Shown piece after piece: positions 17,186 to 26,331 of a stretch of 64,000 nt of DNA. Location: assembly GCF_014236655.1 (NCBI RefSeq), contig NZ_JACMYG010000012.1, positions 62,001 through 126,000 of the forward strand. The letters run 5' to 3'. The translations under genes and the position numbers were made by a program. This DNA is from Pseudomonas kielensis (lineage in GTDB: Bacteria > Pseudomonadota > Gammaproteobacteria > Pseudomonadales > Pseudomonadaceae). The notes beneath the pieces were generated by a model. The model searched no databases. It saw only the letters and a list, made by a program, of their open reading frames with translations, and had not been told where the DNA came from. Within the stretch, counting starts at the first letter, position 1. Each line of letters starts with the position of its first letter.

Positions 17186-17401
17186 ATGGCCATGTTTAGC
17201 CCTAACCAACCCAGCCCCAGCGATCCACCGGATCCCGCCCGGCAACACGACCCGGTAACCGACCCCAACGTCAATGGCGATGCCGATCGCCAGGATAAGG
17301 GCACTGATGTCGAGCGCCCGATGGACCCGGATGCGCCCGGCGCCATTCCCCAGGTACCCAGGCCTAACGAGCCATCGCCGTTGTCGGATGACCGGCGCTA
17401 G
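17186..17401 (+). CDS. Small Pro/Asp-rich disordered hypothetical protein
   Basis: 71 residues, dominated by Pro, Asp, Asn and Arg (for instance DPPDPARQHDP), with no predicted fold or membrane segment. ATGAGGTG ahead of the ATG at 17186 serves as ribosome site; the frame is open further upstream but without a better start. It resembles the preceding 67-residue protein in composition but not in sequence. Function unknown; converges on the CAP-domain gene. Confidence 0.58.
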   Translation: MAMFSPNQPSPSDPPDPARQHDPVTDPNVNGDADRQDKGTDVERPMDPDAPGAIPQVPRPNEPSPLSDDRR

Positions 17402-17421
17402 GCACGGGGCAGGGCGCAGGG

Positions 17422-18276
17422 TTATGGCGCGCCGAACAGGCTGGTCCAGTAGATGCCCGCGTCACTTTTCGGGTCGACCGCATAGGCCGCGCCCAGTTCG
17501 CTGAATTGCGGGTTCATCAGGTTGGCGCAGTGCCCGGGGCTGGTCAGCCAGCCGTCGAGCACTTTACGCGGCGTGTCCTGGCCGGCGGCGATGTTCTCGC
17601 CCACCAGTTGGCCGCTGTAGCCGGCCAATTCCGCGCGGTCGCCGGGTGTGCGGCCGTCGCGGTCCTTGTGATCGAAGAAGTTGTTGTTGGCCATGGACCG
17701 GGTGTGGTCCAGGGCGGCGCTGGCGAGCGTGGCGTTCCAGGCCAGAGGCGTGGTGGCGCTGAGCGCCTGGGTGCCACACTGGCGCGGTTGGGCACGGGCG
17801 CTGTTGATCAATTCCAGGAGCTTCTGGCCTTCGGCCTGCCAATCCCCCAGGCGACCGCTCAATAGCGGTCGCGCGAGGACGATGCGCCATGCCGGGCCTG
17901 CGCGGCTGACCCCGATATCGACGAACTGCGGATCGAGCACCACCTGGCAAAAGCTTTCCTGCACCGCTTTCATCGCCGCCTGGGCATTGACTGGGCCCTT
18001 GAGGGTGATCGCCTGGACGTTGACCATCGGGTAGGCCGCGCGGGCCATGGCCTGTTGCAGGTCGCCGATGTTGCTGTCGGGCGACAGCACCAGGCGCGGG
18101 TCGGCTGCCAGTGGCGGCAGTTCGCCGGCCGGCTGGCCCGCGCAGCGCTGGATCTGACTGCGATAGGCGTTGATCGACTCCACCAGTTGGCTTTCCTCGG
18201 TGGCCGTCGCGCTGCTGGCAAAGCCTAAGGCCAGCGACAACGTGGCAAGACGCAAAACGGATGACAGGACGCGCAT
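17422..18276 (-). CDS. Secreted CAP-domain (SCP/PR1-like) protein
   Basis: 284 residues. A signal peptide ends near residue 25 (SSATATEE). The C-terminal ~130 residues form a CAP domain: HTRSMANNNFFDHKDRDG, the GENIAAG motif and SPGHCANLMNP near the end. Residues 30-150 are a separate N-terminal region with paired cysteines found in Pseudomonas members. CAP proteins are extracytoplasmic; roles in bacteria are mostly unknown. The ATG at 18274-18276 follows GGGAGACCTCC. The frame continues upstream but that segment is not signal-like. Confidence 0.82.
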   Translation of the reverse strand: MRVLSSVLRLATLSLALGFASSATATEESQLVESINAYRSQIQRCAGQPAGELPPLAADPRLVLSPDSNIGDLQQAMARAAYPMVNVQAITLKGPVNAQAAMKAVQESFCQVVLDPQFVDIGVSRAGPAWRIVLARPLLSGRLGDWQAEGQKLLELINSARAQPRQCGTQALSATTPLAWNATLASAALDHTRSMANNNFFDHKDRDGRTPGDRAELAGYSGQLVGENIAAGQDTPRKVLDGWLTSPGHCANLMNPQFSELGAAYAVDPKSDAGIYWTSLFGAP

Positions 18277-18428
18277 GGAGGTCTCCCTTGAACTGACTGG
18301 GCACATGATGCGCGATCTTGCCCCGGGTCGCGCAACGGGTTTTTACGTGGCAGCTACGCTTAAGCCTGTCAATCGGCCGCAGTGTCGACTGTTTGGGCCT
18401 GTCGCCAATCTATCAGCAGGGTGCGCTC

Positions 18429-19043
18429 ATGCGTTGCATCTGGATGGTCAGTGGTCTTGTACTCGCGCTCCTGGGCAGCCAGGCGATCGTGGCCGAAACG
18501 GCGGAAAAGCCGGCGGCGGTGGTGGAGGACAAGGCCGAGGTCCTCGAACAGAAAGGCGCCGACAAGGCCCCGATACCCAAGGCCCAGGCCATCACCCCCG
18601 GCGAGGTGCAGGTGGTCGATCCGGCGGGCAAGGCGCCGCTGGACGATGCCATCACCTGCCTGTCCCGCACGATCTACTGGGAGGCGAAAGGTATCTCCAC
18701 GGCGGACATGGAAGCGGTGGCCAGCGTGGTGATGAACCGCCTGGGCCATGAAGGTTTTCCCGATACCGTGTGTGGCGTGGTCAAGCAGGGCGTCGAGACC
18801 CGTGCCTGCCAGTTTTCCTGGTGGTGTGACGGGCGCTCGGATCAGGTCCGGGAGGAGGGCGAATACACCGAAGCCAAGGAGATCGCGCGCAAGGCACTCA
18901 ACCAGCAACTCAAGGACCGTACCCTGGGCGCCCTGTATTTCCATGACCGCAATGTGAAACCCGACTGGTCGCGCACCTACATCAAGACGGCCGAGACCAG
19001 TCAGTTTCTGTTCTATAAACCGCGTAATGGCACGGCGCAGTAA
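18429..19043 (+). CDS. Cell wall hydrolase, SleB family, exported
   Basis: 204 residues: a signal peptide ending near residue 21 (AIVAET), a low-complexity Lys/Glu/Ala linker, then a SleB/Hydrolase_2 domain (about 75-195) with LSRTIYWEAKG containing the likely catalytic Glu, VASVVMNR, and the CQFSWWCDG motif. Relatives cleave peptidoglycan glycan strands as lytic transglycosylases. A frame extends upstream but ATG at 18429 gives the signal peptide. It is divergent from the CAP-domain gene. Confidence 0.84.
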   Translation: MRCIWMVSGLVLALLGSQAIVAETAEKPAAVVEDKAEVLEQKGADKAPIPKAQAITPGEVQVVDPAGKAPLDDAITCLSRTIYWEAKGISTADMEAVASVVMNRLGHEGFPDTVCGVVKQGVETRACQFSWWCDGRSDQVREEGEYTEAKEIARKALNQQLKDRTLGALYFHDRNVKPDWSRTYIKTAETSQFLFYKPRNGTAQ

Positions 19044-19499
19044 GGGGGCAATGTAACCGGTTTTCCCCCATGCCCGTGGCAGGCTGCAATCAACCGGCTT
19101 TGCGGGTTCGTTGAACGGCGCACCTGAGGTAGAATGCCGCGGCACGGAGGCTCGCGGCCTCGGGGATCATGGGCATCCGGCGTCTTCAGGCGTTGGGTGT
19201 GAGTGCCGCGAAGCGGTTGACGGGCGTAGTTGAGCGAGCGGGTCTACTCTGTTTAATCATTGCGCTTGATGTTGTATCCGAAATTAGTGTCACCCATGTA
19301 GCTGAAGCCAATGACTTACAAAAAAGTCAGCGCGGGAGGGGCCTAAACGTGAAGTCGACAGTGTTTGTCGGCCTTATATGTTCACCCACCGGTCTTCCTG
19401 AGTGCGGGGTTCGATGGCATGCGCCAGCGCATGTTGCCAGCCAGGGCGCCTCATGATCATGAGTGGGGGTGAATGGCGTTCTATCCTAGGTATTACCGA
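19044..19499 (+). other. 456-bp leader/intergenic region before mqo with several hairpins
   Basis: No convincing gene. The segment around 19250-19330 is notably AT-richer than its surroundings. Visible dyads are TGACTT-ACAAAA-AAGTCA (19312-19329), CATGCGC-CA-GCGCATG (19418-19433) and the perfect palindrome CTCATGATCATGAG (19450-19463) close to the mqo start. A 95-codon frame at 19169-19456 exists but has no good support. The region could be a long structured 5' UTR or hold a small RNA; no known riboswitch class was recognised. Confidence 0.35.
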
Positions 19500-21146
19500 A
19501 TGTTAAAAAAAATGAACAAGGGGCTACTTGGCCTGGCCATGTCGATGGCCCTGATGCCTGTGCATGCAGCTGAAACCAAAAAAGTCGATGTGCTGCTGAT
19601 CGGTGGCGGCATCATGAGTTCCACCCTGGGTGTCTGGCTCAATGAACTCGAGCCAGGCCTGTCGATGGAGATGGTCGAGCGTCTCGACGGCGTCGCCCTG
19701 GAAAGCTCCAACGGCTGGAACAACGCCGGTACCGGCCACTCCGCCCTGGCTGAGCTGAACTACACGCCGGAAGACAAGAACGGCAAGGTTGAAATCCCCA
19801 AGGCCATTGAAATCAATGAAGCCTTCCAGATTTCCCGTCAGTTCTGGGCCTGGCAGGTCAAGAACGGTGTCCTGAAGGACCCGCGTTCGTTCATCAACTC
19901 CACGCCGCACATGAGCTTTGTGTGGGGTGAGGACAACATCAAGTTCCTCAAGAAGCGCTACGAAGCCCTGCAGGCCAGCCCGCTGTTCGCTGGCATGCAG
20001 TACTCCGAAGACCCGGCCCAGATCAAGCAATGGGTGCCGCTGATGATGGAAGGCCGTGATCCGAACCAGAAGATCGCCGCCACCTGGTCGCCCCTGGGCA
20101 CCGACGTGAACTTCGGCGAGATCACCCGCCAGTTCGCCGGTTACCTGCAGACCAAGCCGAACTTCTCGCTGAAAGTGTCGAGCGAAGTCGAAGACATCGC
20201 GCGCAACGAGGACGGCACCTGGCGTGTGTCCTACAAGAACCTCAAAGACGGTAGCGAAACCCAGACCGACGCCAAGTTCGTGTTCATTGGCGCTGGCGGC
20301 GGTGCCCTGCACCTGCTGCAGAAGTCCGGTATCCCGGAAGCCAAGGAATATGCCGGCTTCCCGGTGGGTGGTTCGTTCCTGGTCACCGAGAACCCGACCA
20401 TTGCCCAGCAACACCTGGCCAAGGCCTACGGCAAGGCGTCGGTTGGCGCACCGCCGATGTCGGTCCCACACCTGGACACCCGCGTGCTGGACGGCAAGCG
20501 CGTGATCCTGTTTGGCCCATTCGCGACCTTCTCCACCAAGTTCCTCAAGGAAGGCTCGTACTTCGACCTGCTGACCAGCACCACCACTCACAACTTCTGG
20601 CCAATGACCAAGGTGGGCATCGAGCAGTACCCACTGGTTGAATACCTGGCCGGTCAGTTGATGCTGTCGGACGCCGACCGCATGGACGCCCTGAAGGAAT
20701 ACTTCCCGAACGCCAAGGCTGAAGACTGGCGTCTGTGGCAGGCCGGTCAGCGCGTGCAGATCATCAAGCGCGACGAAGAGAAGGGTGGCGTGCTGAAGTT
20801 GGGTACCGAGATCGTGGCTTCGCAAGACGGCAGCATCGCCGGTTTGCTGGGCGCATCGCCAGGCGCATCGACTGCGGCACCGATCATGCTCAGCGTGCTG
20901 GAGAAGGTCTTCAAGGACAAGGTCGCGACCCCGGCCTGGCAGGAAAAACTGCACCAGATCGTGCCGAGCTACGGTACCAAGCTCAATGATGATCCAGCCC
21001 GCGTAGCCCAGGAATGGGCCTACACCAGCGAGGTCCTGCAACTGACCCCGCCGCCGGCGATCAACCCGGCCCTGGTGCCGACTGCAACCCCGGCAGCCCC
21101 GGCCAAGCCGCTGCCGAGCAACCCGGCGGCCGACATGGCGCTGTAA
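19500..21146 (+). CDS. mqo: Malate:quinone oxidoreductase
   Basis: 548 residues. An FAD-binding motif [16 protein letters not shown] follows a signal-like N-terminus ending at HAAE, and the family blocks [42 protein letters not shown] and [16 protein letters not shown] are present. The enzyme oxidises malate to oxaloacetate and passes electrons to quinone at the inner membrane. A Pro/Ala-rich tail ends in DMAL as in pseudomonad homologues. I chose ATG 19500 (MLKKMNKG), with TAGG upstream; ATG at 19473 or 19512 are alternatives. Followed by a clear Rho-independent terminator. Confidence 0.93.
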   Translation: MLKKMNKGLLGLAMSMALMPVHAAETKKVDVLLIGGGIMSSTLGVWLNELEPGLSMEMVERLDGVALESSNGWNNAGTGHSALAELNYTPEDKNGKVEIPKAIEINEAFQISRQFWAWQVKNGVLKDPRSFINSTPHMSFVWGEDNIKFLKKRYEALQASPLFAGMQYSEDPAQIKQWVPLMMEGRDPNQKIAATWSPLGTDVNFGEITRQFAGYLQTKPNFSLKVSSEVEDIARNEDGTWRVSYKNLKDGSETQTDAKFVFIGAGGGALHLLQKSGIPEAKEYAGFPVGGSFLVTENPTIAQQHLAKAYGKASVGAPPMSVPHLDTRVLDGKRVILFGPFATFSTKFLKEGSYFDLLTSTTTHNFWPMTKVGIEQYPLVEYLAGQLMLSDADRMDALKEYFPNAKAEDWRLWQAGQRVQIIKRDEEKGGVLKLGTEIVASQDGSIAGLLGASPGASTAAPIMLSVLEKVFKDKVATPAWQEKLHQIVPSYGTKLNDDPARVAQEWAYTSEVLQLTPPPAINPALVPTATPAAPAKPLPSNPAADMAL

Positions 21147-21205
21147 GACCTTGAGCGCCCCTCAACAGGTTTGAGGGGCGCGCAGGTTCTGAATCGATGT
21201 GAAGA

Positions 21206-21232
21206 AGCCCAGCCTAGTGCTGGGCTTTTTTG
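21206..21232 (+). terminator. Rho-independent terminator after mqo
   Basis: AGCCCAGC-CTAGT-GCTGGGCT followed by a T-run: an 8-bp perfect stem with the T-tail on the plus strand, 60 bp past the mqo stop. Confidence 0.85.
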
Positions 21233-21292
21233 TGGTGTGGCGCCGCTCACGTATGATGGGCGCTTTAGCTGCCCGTCATTCAAGGAACCCCC

Positions 21293-21607
21293 ATGGCACT
21301 GAGTAAACGCGAACAGGCGCACATCGAGCGCCGCCTGATCGCTACCCTGACCGAGGCCTGCGAAACAGCCAAGGCCGAGATCGTCGGCTTCTGCTGGTTG
21401 ACCCACGAGGTCGATTATCAACGGTTCCCCGCCAGCCTGCGGGTGACCTGGGTGTTCCAGGACCAGGCCCAACTGGATCGGGCGCTGGCCAGCGGTGAGG
21501 GCGAGCGCATGCTCGAGCTGACGGCAGTGGCCTTGCGGGAGGCCGAGGTGGCGTTCCAGCAGATCGCGACTCACGTGCAGTTCGCCTGCGAAGCGCTGCG
21601 GGGCTGA
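21293..21607 (+). CDS. Conserved hypothetical protein, Fis-like length, soluble
   Basis: 104 residues with two long amphipathic helices at the ends and a central beta-like FCWLTHEVDYQRFP...VTWVFQD segment. I do not recognise a named domain. AAGGAACCCCC precedes the ATG. It is followed after 3 bp by a DUF1289 gene, so the two are probably one operon. In P. aeruginosa a small hypothetical protein likewise lies between mqo and lsfA regions, which fits a conserved neighbourhood. Cytosolic, function unknown. Confidence 0.65.
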   Translation: MALSKREQAHIERRLIATLTEACETAKAEIVGFCWLTHEVDYQRFPASLRVTWVFQDQAQLDRALASGEGERMLELTAVALREAEVAFQQIATHVQFACEALRG

Positions 21608-21610
21608 GCC

Positions 21611-21790
21611 ATGGCCAAGGACATCGAGAATCCGTGCATCGCCGTCTGCCAGTTGAGCGGCGAGCTGTGTGTCAGCTGTGGCCGGACCAAGGACGACATC
21701 CGCCAATGGAAACGCATGAAGCGCCCGGAAAAGATGGCGGCGGTGCAACGGGCAACGCTACGTTTGAAGAAACTGAAAAAATCCAGCTGA
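21611..21790 (+). CDS. DUF1289 family small cysteine-rich protein
   Basis: 59 residues, starting ATGGCCAAGGACATC at 21611 and ending TGA at 21788-21790. It has the DUF1289 pattern NPCIAVC...GELCVSCGRT (Cys 9, 13, 20 and 23) followed by a helical segment with QWKRM. The four cysteines suggest zinc or iron-sulfur binding. It lies 3 bp after the preceding hypothetical gene and ends just before the REPIN array. Function is not established for the family. Confidence 0.8.
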   Translation: MAKDIENPCIAVCQLSGELCVSCGRTKDDIRQWKRMKRPEKMAAVQRATLRLKKLKKSS

Positions 21791-21810
21791 ACGGACTACC
21801 CCCTCTTTTT

Positions 21811-22250
21811 GGTGGGAGCGAGTCGGGCGGCGCTCCGTCTGCTCGCGATGGTCGTCAACGATGACGCGTACAGTCTGACACCCAGCAGCGCCCTCGGGTT
21901 TTTCGCGAGCAGGGCTCGCTCCTACAGGTTCAGTGGGCGCATGCAGGATCTGCAAGCACCGCAAATAACGGTGGGAGCGGGCTTGCCCGCGATGGTCGTC
22001 AACGATGACGCGTACAGTCTGACACCCAGCAGCGCCCTCAGGCTTTTCGCGAGCAGGGCTCGCTCCTACAGGTTCAGTGGGTGTATGCGGGATTTGCAAG
22101 CACCGCAAATAACGGTGGGCGCGGGCTGGCCCGCGATGGTCGTCAACGATGACGCGTACAGTCTGACACCCAGCAGCGCCCTCGGGTTTTTCGCGAGCAG
22201 GGCTCGCTCCCCCAGGTTGAGTGGGTACATGCAAAATCTGCGAACAACTT
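21811..22250. repeat. Three-copy tandem REPIN array
   Basis: Three near-identical units start at 21811, 21970 and 22114 (spacing 159 and 144 bp). Each has a forward REP (GGTGGGAGCGGGC..GCCCGCGATGG), the CGTCAACGATGACGCG dyad, a shared CAGTCTGACACCCAGCAGCG spacer, an inverted REP (TTCGCGAGCAGGGCTCGCTCC) and a tail with CAGTGGG..ATGC..GATCTGC. Unit 1 carries an extra 15 bp in its first REP. The units are more alike than separate REPINs usually are, implying recent tandem duplication. It fills the 481-bp gap before the dienelactone hydrolase gene. Confidence 0.85.
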
Positions 22251-22271
22251 GGTCCCTTGTCAGGGCAGCCG

Positions 22272-23159
22272 CTAGACCAGGTATCGCTTGAACCACGCCA
22301 GGGTCCTGCTCCAGGCCAGTTCGGCGGCTTCCTTGTCGTAGCGCGGGGTCGAGTCGTTGTGGAAGCCGTGGTTGGCGCCGGGGTAGATGTAGGCTTCATA
22401 GGTCTTGCCATTGGCCTTCAGGGCCTGTTCATAGGCCGGCCAGCCTTCGTTGATCGCCTTGTCCAGTTCGCCGTAGTGCAACAGCAGCGGCGCCTTGATC
22501 CGTGGTACATCCTTGGCGTCCGGCTGGCGGCCATAGAAGGGCACGGCCGCCGCCAGTTCCGGGTAGGCCACTGCGGCGGCATTGGACACCCCACCGCCAT
22601 AACAGAAGCCGGTCATGCCGACTTTGCCGTTGCTGGCGTCGTGTTTCATCAGCCACTCGATCGCGGCGAAAAAATCGTTCATCAGCTTCGCCGGATCGAC
22701 CTTCGCCTGCAGCTCGCGCCCCTTGTCATCGTTGCCCGGATAGCCGCCAACCGAACTCAGGCCATCGGGCGCCAGGGCGAGGAAGCCGGCTTTGCCCAGG
22801 CGTCGGGCGACATCCTCGATATAGGGGTTGAGCCCGCGATTCTCATGCACCACCACCACGCTCGGCAGCTTGCCGCTGGCCTTGGCCGGACGCACCAGGT
22901 ACCCGCGAACGTCGCCATGGCCTTTGGGCGAGGGGTAGGTGACGTACTCGGCGAGAATCTCTGGATCGGTAAAGGCCACCTGTTCGGCCAGCGCATAGTT
23001 GGGGCTCAGGGCGGCGAGCAGGGCACTGGCGTTCATGCCCGCGAAGGTGAACAACGCCGCACGATCGAGGAACTGGCGGCGGTTGATCCGCCCATGGGCG
23101 TAGTAGTCGTAGAGCTCCAGCAATTCAGGGGCAAAGTCTTTCGCAGTGAGACGGTTCAT
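22272..23159 (-). CDS. Exported dienelactone hydrolase family protein (YghX-like)
   Basis: 295 residues. An N-terminal [18 protein letters not shown] segment (24-41) is a twin-arginine-type signal preceded by a helical extension, as in YghX. The alpha/beta hydrolase core has the dienelactone hydrolase triad: nucleophile Cys186 in GFCYGGG, Asp233 in GELDK and His264 in ANHGF. Such enzymes hydrolyse lactones or esters; the periplasmic substrate is unknown. The C-terminus runs into the flank of the REPIN array (21 bp away). Confidence 0.82.
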   Translation of the reverse strand: MNRLTAKDFAPELLELYDYYAHGRINRRQFLDRAALFTFAGMNASALLAALSPNYALAEQVAFTDPEILAEYVTYPSPKGHGDVRGYLVRPAKASGKLPSVVVVHENRGLNPYIEDVARRLGKAGFLALAPDGLSSVGGYPGNDDKGRELQAKVDPAKLMNDFFAAIEWLMKHDASNGKVGMTGFCYGGGVSNAAAVAYPELAAAVPFYGRQPDAKDVPRIKAPLLLHYGELDKAINEGWPAYEQALKANGKTYEAYIYPGANHGFHNDSTPRYDKEAAELAWSRTLAWFKRYLV

Positions 23160-23222
23160 CTGGGCGCTCCCGTGAAAATCGTTGGCGGACCCCAGCAGCA
23201 GGAGGGGCGGGCTGTTGCGGTG

Positions 23223-23732
23223 TCAGGGCAGCATAGCAGGCGTCGCCAGGGCGCAGACTTCACGGGCGCCGTTGCTGGGGTCGCCTTCGGCCAGCATCCG
23301 GCTGAGGATTTCCCGTTCTTCTGCCCTCGGCAGGATGCCGCGGGTATGGGCCTGCAACACCACAACGCCGTCCTCGTTGGTCATGGTCACCGTCGCCGTG
23401 GCCCGGTCGTTGTCGGTGATCTCGGTGATGACCCAGTGGCAGGTGATGCGATCGCCTGCGTACACCGGCTTCTTGAAGTCGCACGTCATGCCTGCCGCCA
23501 GCCAGCCAATCTGCCCACCGATTTCGGTGAGCAGGCTGGCCGTCAGCAGGCCGTGGGACACCGGCGCCCGAAAGCCCCGAGCCTCGGCAAAGCGGGCATC
23601 ACAATGCACCGGGTTGTAGTCACGGGAAATCTTCGCGAAGTCCTGGATGTCGGCGTCGCTGAAGTGGCGGCTGAGGGTAAAGCTGTCGCCCACCTTCAGG
23701 CCCTGGGCGGCACGCTGTCTGAGGCTGGTCAC
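23223..23732 (-). CDS. MaoC-like (R)-specific enoyl-CoA hydratase
   Basis: 169 residues with the hot-dog hydratase motif: FSDADIQDFAKISRDYNPVHCD (the D..NP.H active site) and PVSHGLLTASLL. Relatives hydrate enoyl-CoA to (R)-3-hydroxyacyl-CoA or dehydrate other thioesters. The start is taken as GTG at 23730-23732, which follows AAGGACGACTCA; the frame is open 66 bases further upstream to 23798 but that part is not conserved-looking. It ends 63 bp from the dienelactone hydrolase start, so co-transcription is possible. Confidence 0.8.
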   Translation of the reverse strand: MTSLRQRAAQGLKVGDSFTLSRHFSDADIQDFAKISRDYNPVHCDARFAEARGFRAPVSHGLLTASLLTEIGGQIGWLAAGMTCDFKKPVYAGDRITCHWVITEITDNDRATATVTMTNEDGVVVLQAHTRGILPRAEEREILSRMLAEGDPSNGAREVCALATPAMLP

Positions 23733-23961
23733 TGAGTCGTCCTTATAGTGAGGTGATCGGCGGGGCCTATCAATAAGCGGCGGGTGGTCCTGCGTCAATG
23801 AGCAATTTCATCACCCGCACAGGTACTGGCCAGGTCGGCATGAGCCCGCAACGCGATCGACCCGGCGCGCCTGTATCCCGCAAATGCAGCTCATCTGTGT
23901 CTATCGGCCGTCCTGATGGATGGGTAGTTTGCGCCGATCAACTGTGCTCAAGGAGGCACCC

Positions 23962-24291
23962 ATGGATCTGACAAACATTCCCTTCGCCACCACCGATTGG
24001 TCAACCATCGAACCCACCCGGCACGAGGGGCAAACGGGTACGGCGTACTGGCGGACCTGCCAGTTTGCGTCGACGCGGGTGCGGATGGTGGAGTACAGCC
24101 CCGGCTACCTGGCCGATCACTGGTGCTGGCGCGGGCATATCCTGTTGTGCCTGGAAGGGGAGTTGCTCACCGAACTTGAAGACGGGCGCCAGTTCACCCT
24201 GACGCCGGGCATGAGCTATCAGGTGGGCAACGACGCTGAAGGGCACCGTTCCTCCACTGCCCAGGGGGCAAAGCTGTTCGTGGTCGATTGA
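23962..24291 (+). CDS. DHCW-motif cupin protein
   Basis: 109 residues, a single cupin barrel. The segment ADHWCWRGHILLCLEGEL gives the metal-binding histidines and the DH.CW motif of the group, and the C-terminal half has a YQVGN..EGHRS strand. An ideal AAGGAGG lies 6 bp before the ATG. It stands alone, divergent from the hydratase and 108 bp upstream of the caspase-like gene on the same strand. Function unknown; probably a small-molecule-binding or sensor cupin. Confidence 0.8.
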   Translation: MDLTNIPFATTDWSTIEPTRHEGQTGTAYWRTCQFASTRVRMVEYSPGYLADHWCWRGHILLCLEGELLTELEDGRQFTLTPGMSYQVGNDAEGHRSSTAQGAKLFVVD

Positions 24292-24399
24292 TGCCGGCGT
24301 GACACGTCGCACCTTCGCAGTGACTGCTAGGATTGCAGGTGGGGTTGCTACCCGGTACGCCGGCCAACGGGCTTGCCAGTACCGGAACGGAGCGCGGTC

Positions 24400-26307
24400 A
24401 TGCCAAGTGCCAGTGAGCGGATATTCGTTGCCATTGCGGTTTCCAGGCCCGGCGGCGGGCTCGACCCGCTGCCGGGCGCCATCACGGCGGCGGAGCGGAT
24501 GGCGGCCTGGGCCCGGGGGCAGGGCTACATCACCGTGCTGCTACACGATGGCAACCTGCCGGAAATCACCGTTGAGCTGCTGCGCGAGGCGATCAGCCAG
24601 GCCATCAACCAGGTCACGGACCACGCCCTGCTCAAACGGCTGGTGATCTTTTTCGCCGGCCACGGTGCGGCATTGGCGGTCGGTGACCAGTACTGGATCC
24701 TGACCCACTGGAAGAAAGACTCCAGTCAGGCGATCAAGGTCTCCGCACTGCAGCGCATGCTCGAGTACTACGGCCCGCGGCAGGTTTCAGTGATCGGTGA
24801 CGCCTGCCAGGAATTTTCCGCGCAATTCATCAATCTGGTCGGCAGTGCGGTGCTCTTCCAGCCTGATGAGGAGCAACGACCCTATGAGCTGGACCAGTTC
24901 TTTGCGGTCGATGTCGGCAAGCAGGCGTTCATGATCAAGGCCCAGGGCGAGCAAAAGGATTTCTGTCTGTTCACCGAAGTCTTGCTGGATGCACTGGAGG
25001 GCGATGCCCAGGGTGACTTCTTCGATGCCGAAGGGGCGGACAGACTGGTCACCAGCCAGTCCCTGGCGCGCTACCTCGACAGCACGCTCGCCCAGCAGGC
25101 GGGCAAGTACGGGGTGCGGATGGTTGCGCGACCCCGGCCGGGGTTTTATACCGACCGTACCTACCTGAAGATTCCGGGCCCGCCCCCATTACCCGAACCA
25201 CCCTCCATCCACTTCAATGCCGAGATCAATCTGCCCACCGCGGGGGCCGCCCCCTGGATTGAACTCGAACCGCCAATGCTCCAGGCCCGCGTGCGGGCAG
25301 TGGACAAGGCCAGGTTGAAAGCCCCTCGATCGGCCAAGGCTGCCTTGGCCAGCCAGACCCGGGCCTTGCAGGCAGGCCGTGAGGCCCGGCGCAAAGCCTT
25401 CGTCAGCGAGGTCGGCAGCGCCCCGGTGCGTGACCATTTCGAGACCGGGTGCGGGCTCTGCGTCAGTGGTGCCGAGGTCATCAGTGTCCAGGCGTCGAGC
25501 GCGGAGGTCAGCGCCATCGACGGGCAACCGAGCTGGTGGCGCATCGAGTTGTCCTCTGGCAGTGGCGATAGCCTGGGTTGGAGTGACGTCTTGGTGACCC
25601 TGGCCGACGGGCGCATCGTCCCGGTCTGTGTGCTCAACGGCTTTGTCGCGGCGCTGCACATCATCGACGCCGACTCGCTGAGCCTGTTCCACCGCCCGCT
25701 GGGTGCCAGCGAATACGAAGGCCGGGAAGCCATCGAGTTGCTGGCCCAGGCCCAGGCCGGCCTGCTCAGCCGCCAGGCTATCATCGATAGCGCCGTCTTG
25801 TTGCGCGACGGCAAGCACCGGATCATTACCCTCGGTTGCATCGCCGCGCAGTTCTATGACGGCCTGCGTGACGTCGACAGCCTGCGCTCGATGGCCGCGT
25901 TCTATGGGCTGCACCAGCAGCCGGTGCCGCTGGATATCATTCTCTACGGCGGCGGCACGCTTAGCGCCGTCGAGGGGCGGCTGTACGCCGACATCCCCGC
26001 AGTCGCGGCGCGTGAACCGCGTACCGCGCAAGAGCGCGAGCAACGCTTCACCTACGAGTCGACGCCGGGCTTTGCCCACCATCCGGTTGCCGGTCGTATC
26101 CCCTGGATGCGCCAGGCCTGGAGCGCGCTCGCCACCGCCCGCTGCGATGTCAGTGCGGCGACCTGGCGCCAGCAGGCGCTGGAGGTGGTGGAGCACCTGG
26201 GCCCGGGCCTGTTCAGCGTTATCCAGCCGTCCGGCGAGGCGGCCTTGGCGCAACTGGCTGACATCCAGGTCACGCAGGAGCCACTCGAACCTGTCCCACT
26301 CTCTTGA
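24400..26307 (+). CDS. Caspase-like (peptidase C14 / orthocaspase) protein with large C-terminal region
   Basis: 635 residues. The N-terminal domain has the caspase fold layout: a first strand ERIFVAIAVS, then RLVIFFAGHGA with the catalytic His (His88) and RQVSVIGDACQEF with the catalytic Cys (Cys136), 48 residues apart as in caspases. From about 258 there is a Pro-rich linker (GPPPLPEPP), a Lys/Arg/Ala-rich helix (about 298-340), and a ~290-residue C-terminal region with a CGLC pair near 351-354 and beta-rich stretches that I cannot assign. No signal peptide or membrane segment. ATG 24400 follows GGAG. A lipase-like gene follows after 24 bp, so the pair may form a proteolytically controlled effector system; this role is inference. 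Confidence 0.8.
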   Translation: MPSASERIFVAIAVSRPGGGLDPLPGAITAAERMAAWARGQGYITVLLHDGNLPEITVELLREAISQAINQVTDHALLKRLVIFFAGHGAALAVGDQYWILTHWKKDSSQAIKVSALQRMLEYYGPRQVSVIGDACQEFSAQFINLVGSAVLFQPDEEQRPYELDQFFAVDVGKQAFMIKAQGEQKDFCLFTEVLLDALEGDAQGDFFDAEGADRLVTSQSLARYLDSTLAQQAGKYGVRMVARPRPGFYTDRTYLKIPGPPPLPEPPSIHFNAEINLPTAGAAPWIELEPPMLQARVRAVDKARLKAPRSAKAALASQTRALQAGREARRKAFVSEVGSAPVRDHFETGCGLCVSGAEVISVQASSAEVSAIDGQPSWWRIELSSGSGDSLGWSDVLVTLADGRIVPVCVLNGFVAALHIIDADSLSLFHRPLGASEYEGREAIELLAQAQAGLLSRQAIIDSAVLLRDGKHRIITLGCIAAQFYDGLRDVDSLRSMAAFYGLHQQPVPLDIILYGGGTLSAVEGRLYADIPAVAAREPRTAQEREQRFTYESTPGFAHHPVAGRIPWMRQAWSALATARCDVSAATWRQQALEVVEHLGPGLFSVIQPSGEAALAQLADIQVTQEPLEPVPLS

Positions 26308-26331
26308 GCCACTGACGCGGAGGTCACGACC

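Noticed and set aside
16913..17401. Toxin-antitoxin pair in the two small genes
   Set aside because: No toxin or DNA-binding motif; both are disordered and lack the usual overlap.
19169..19456. 95-codon frame in the mqo leader
   Set aside because: No strong ribosome site, no recognisable domain, and it crosses AT-rich hairpin sequence; left as a leader region instead.
21811..22250. CRISPR array
   Set aside because: Repeats are long, palindromic REP units with near-identical spacers and only three copies; no cas genes are present.
21809..22291. 160-codon frame across the tandem repeat, and its reverse-strand counterpart
   Set aside because: The encoded sequence is a repeating peptide created by the REPIN units.
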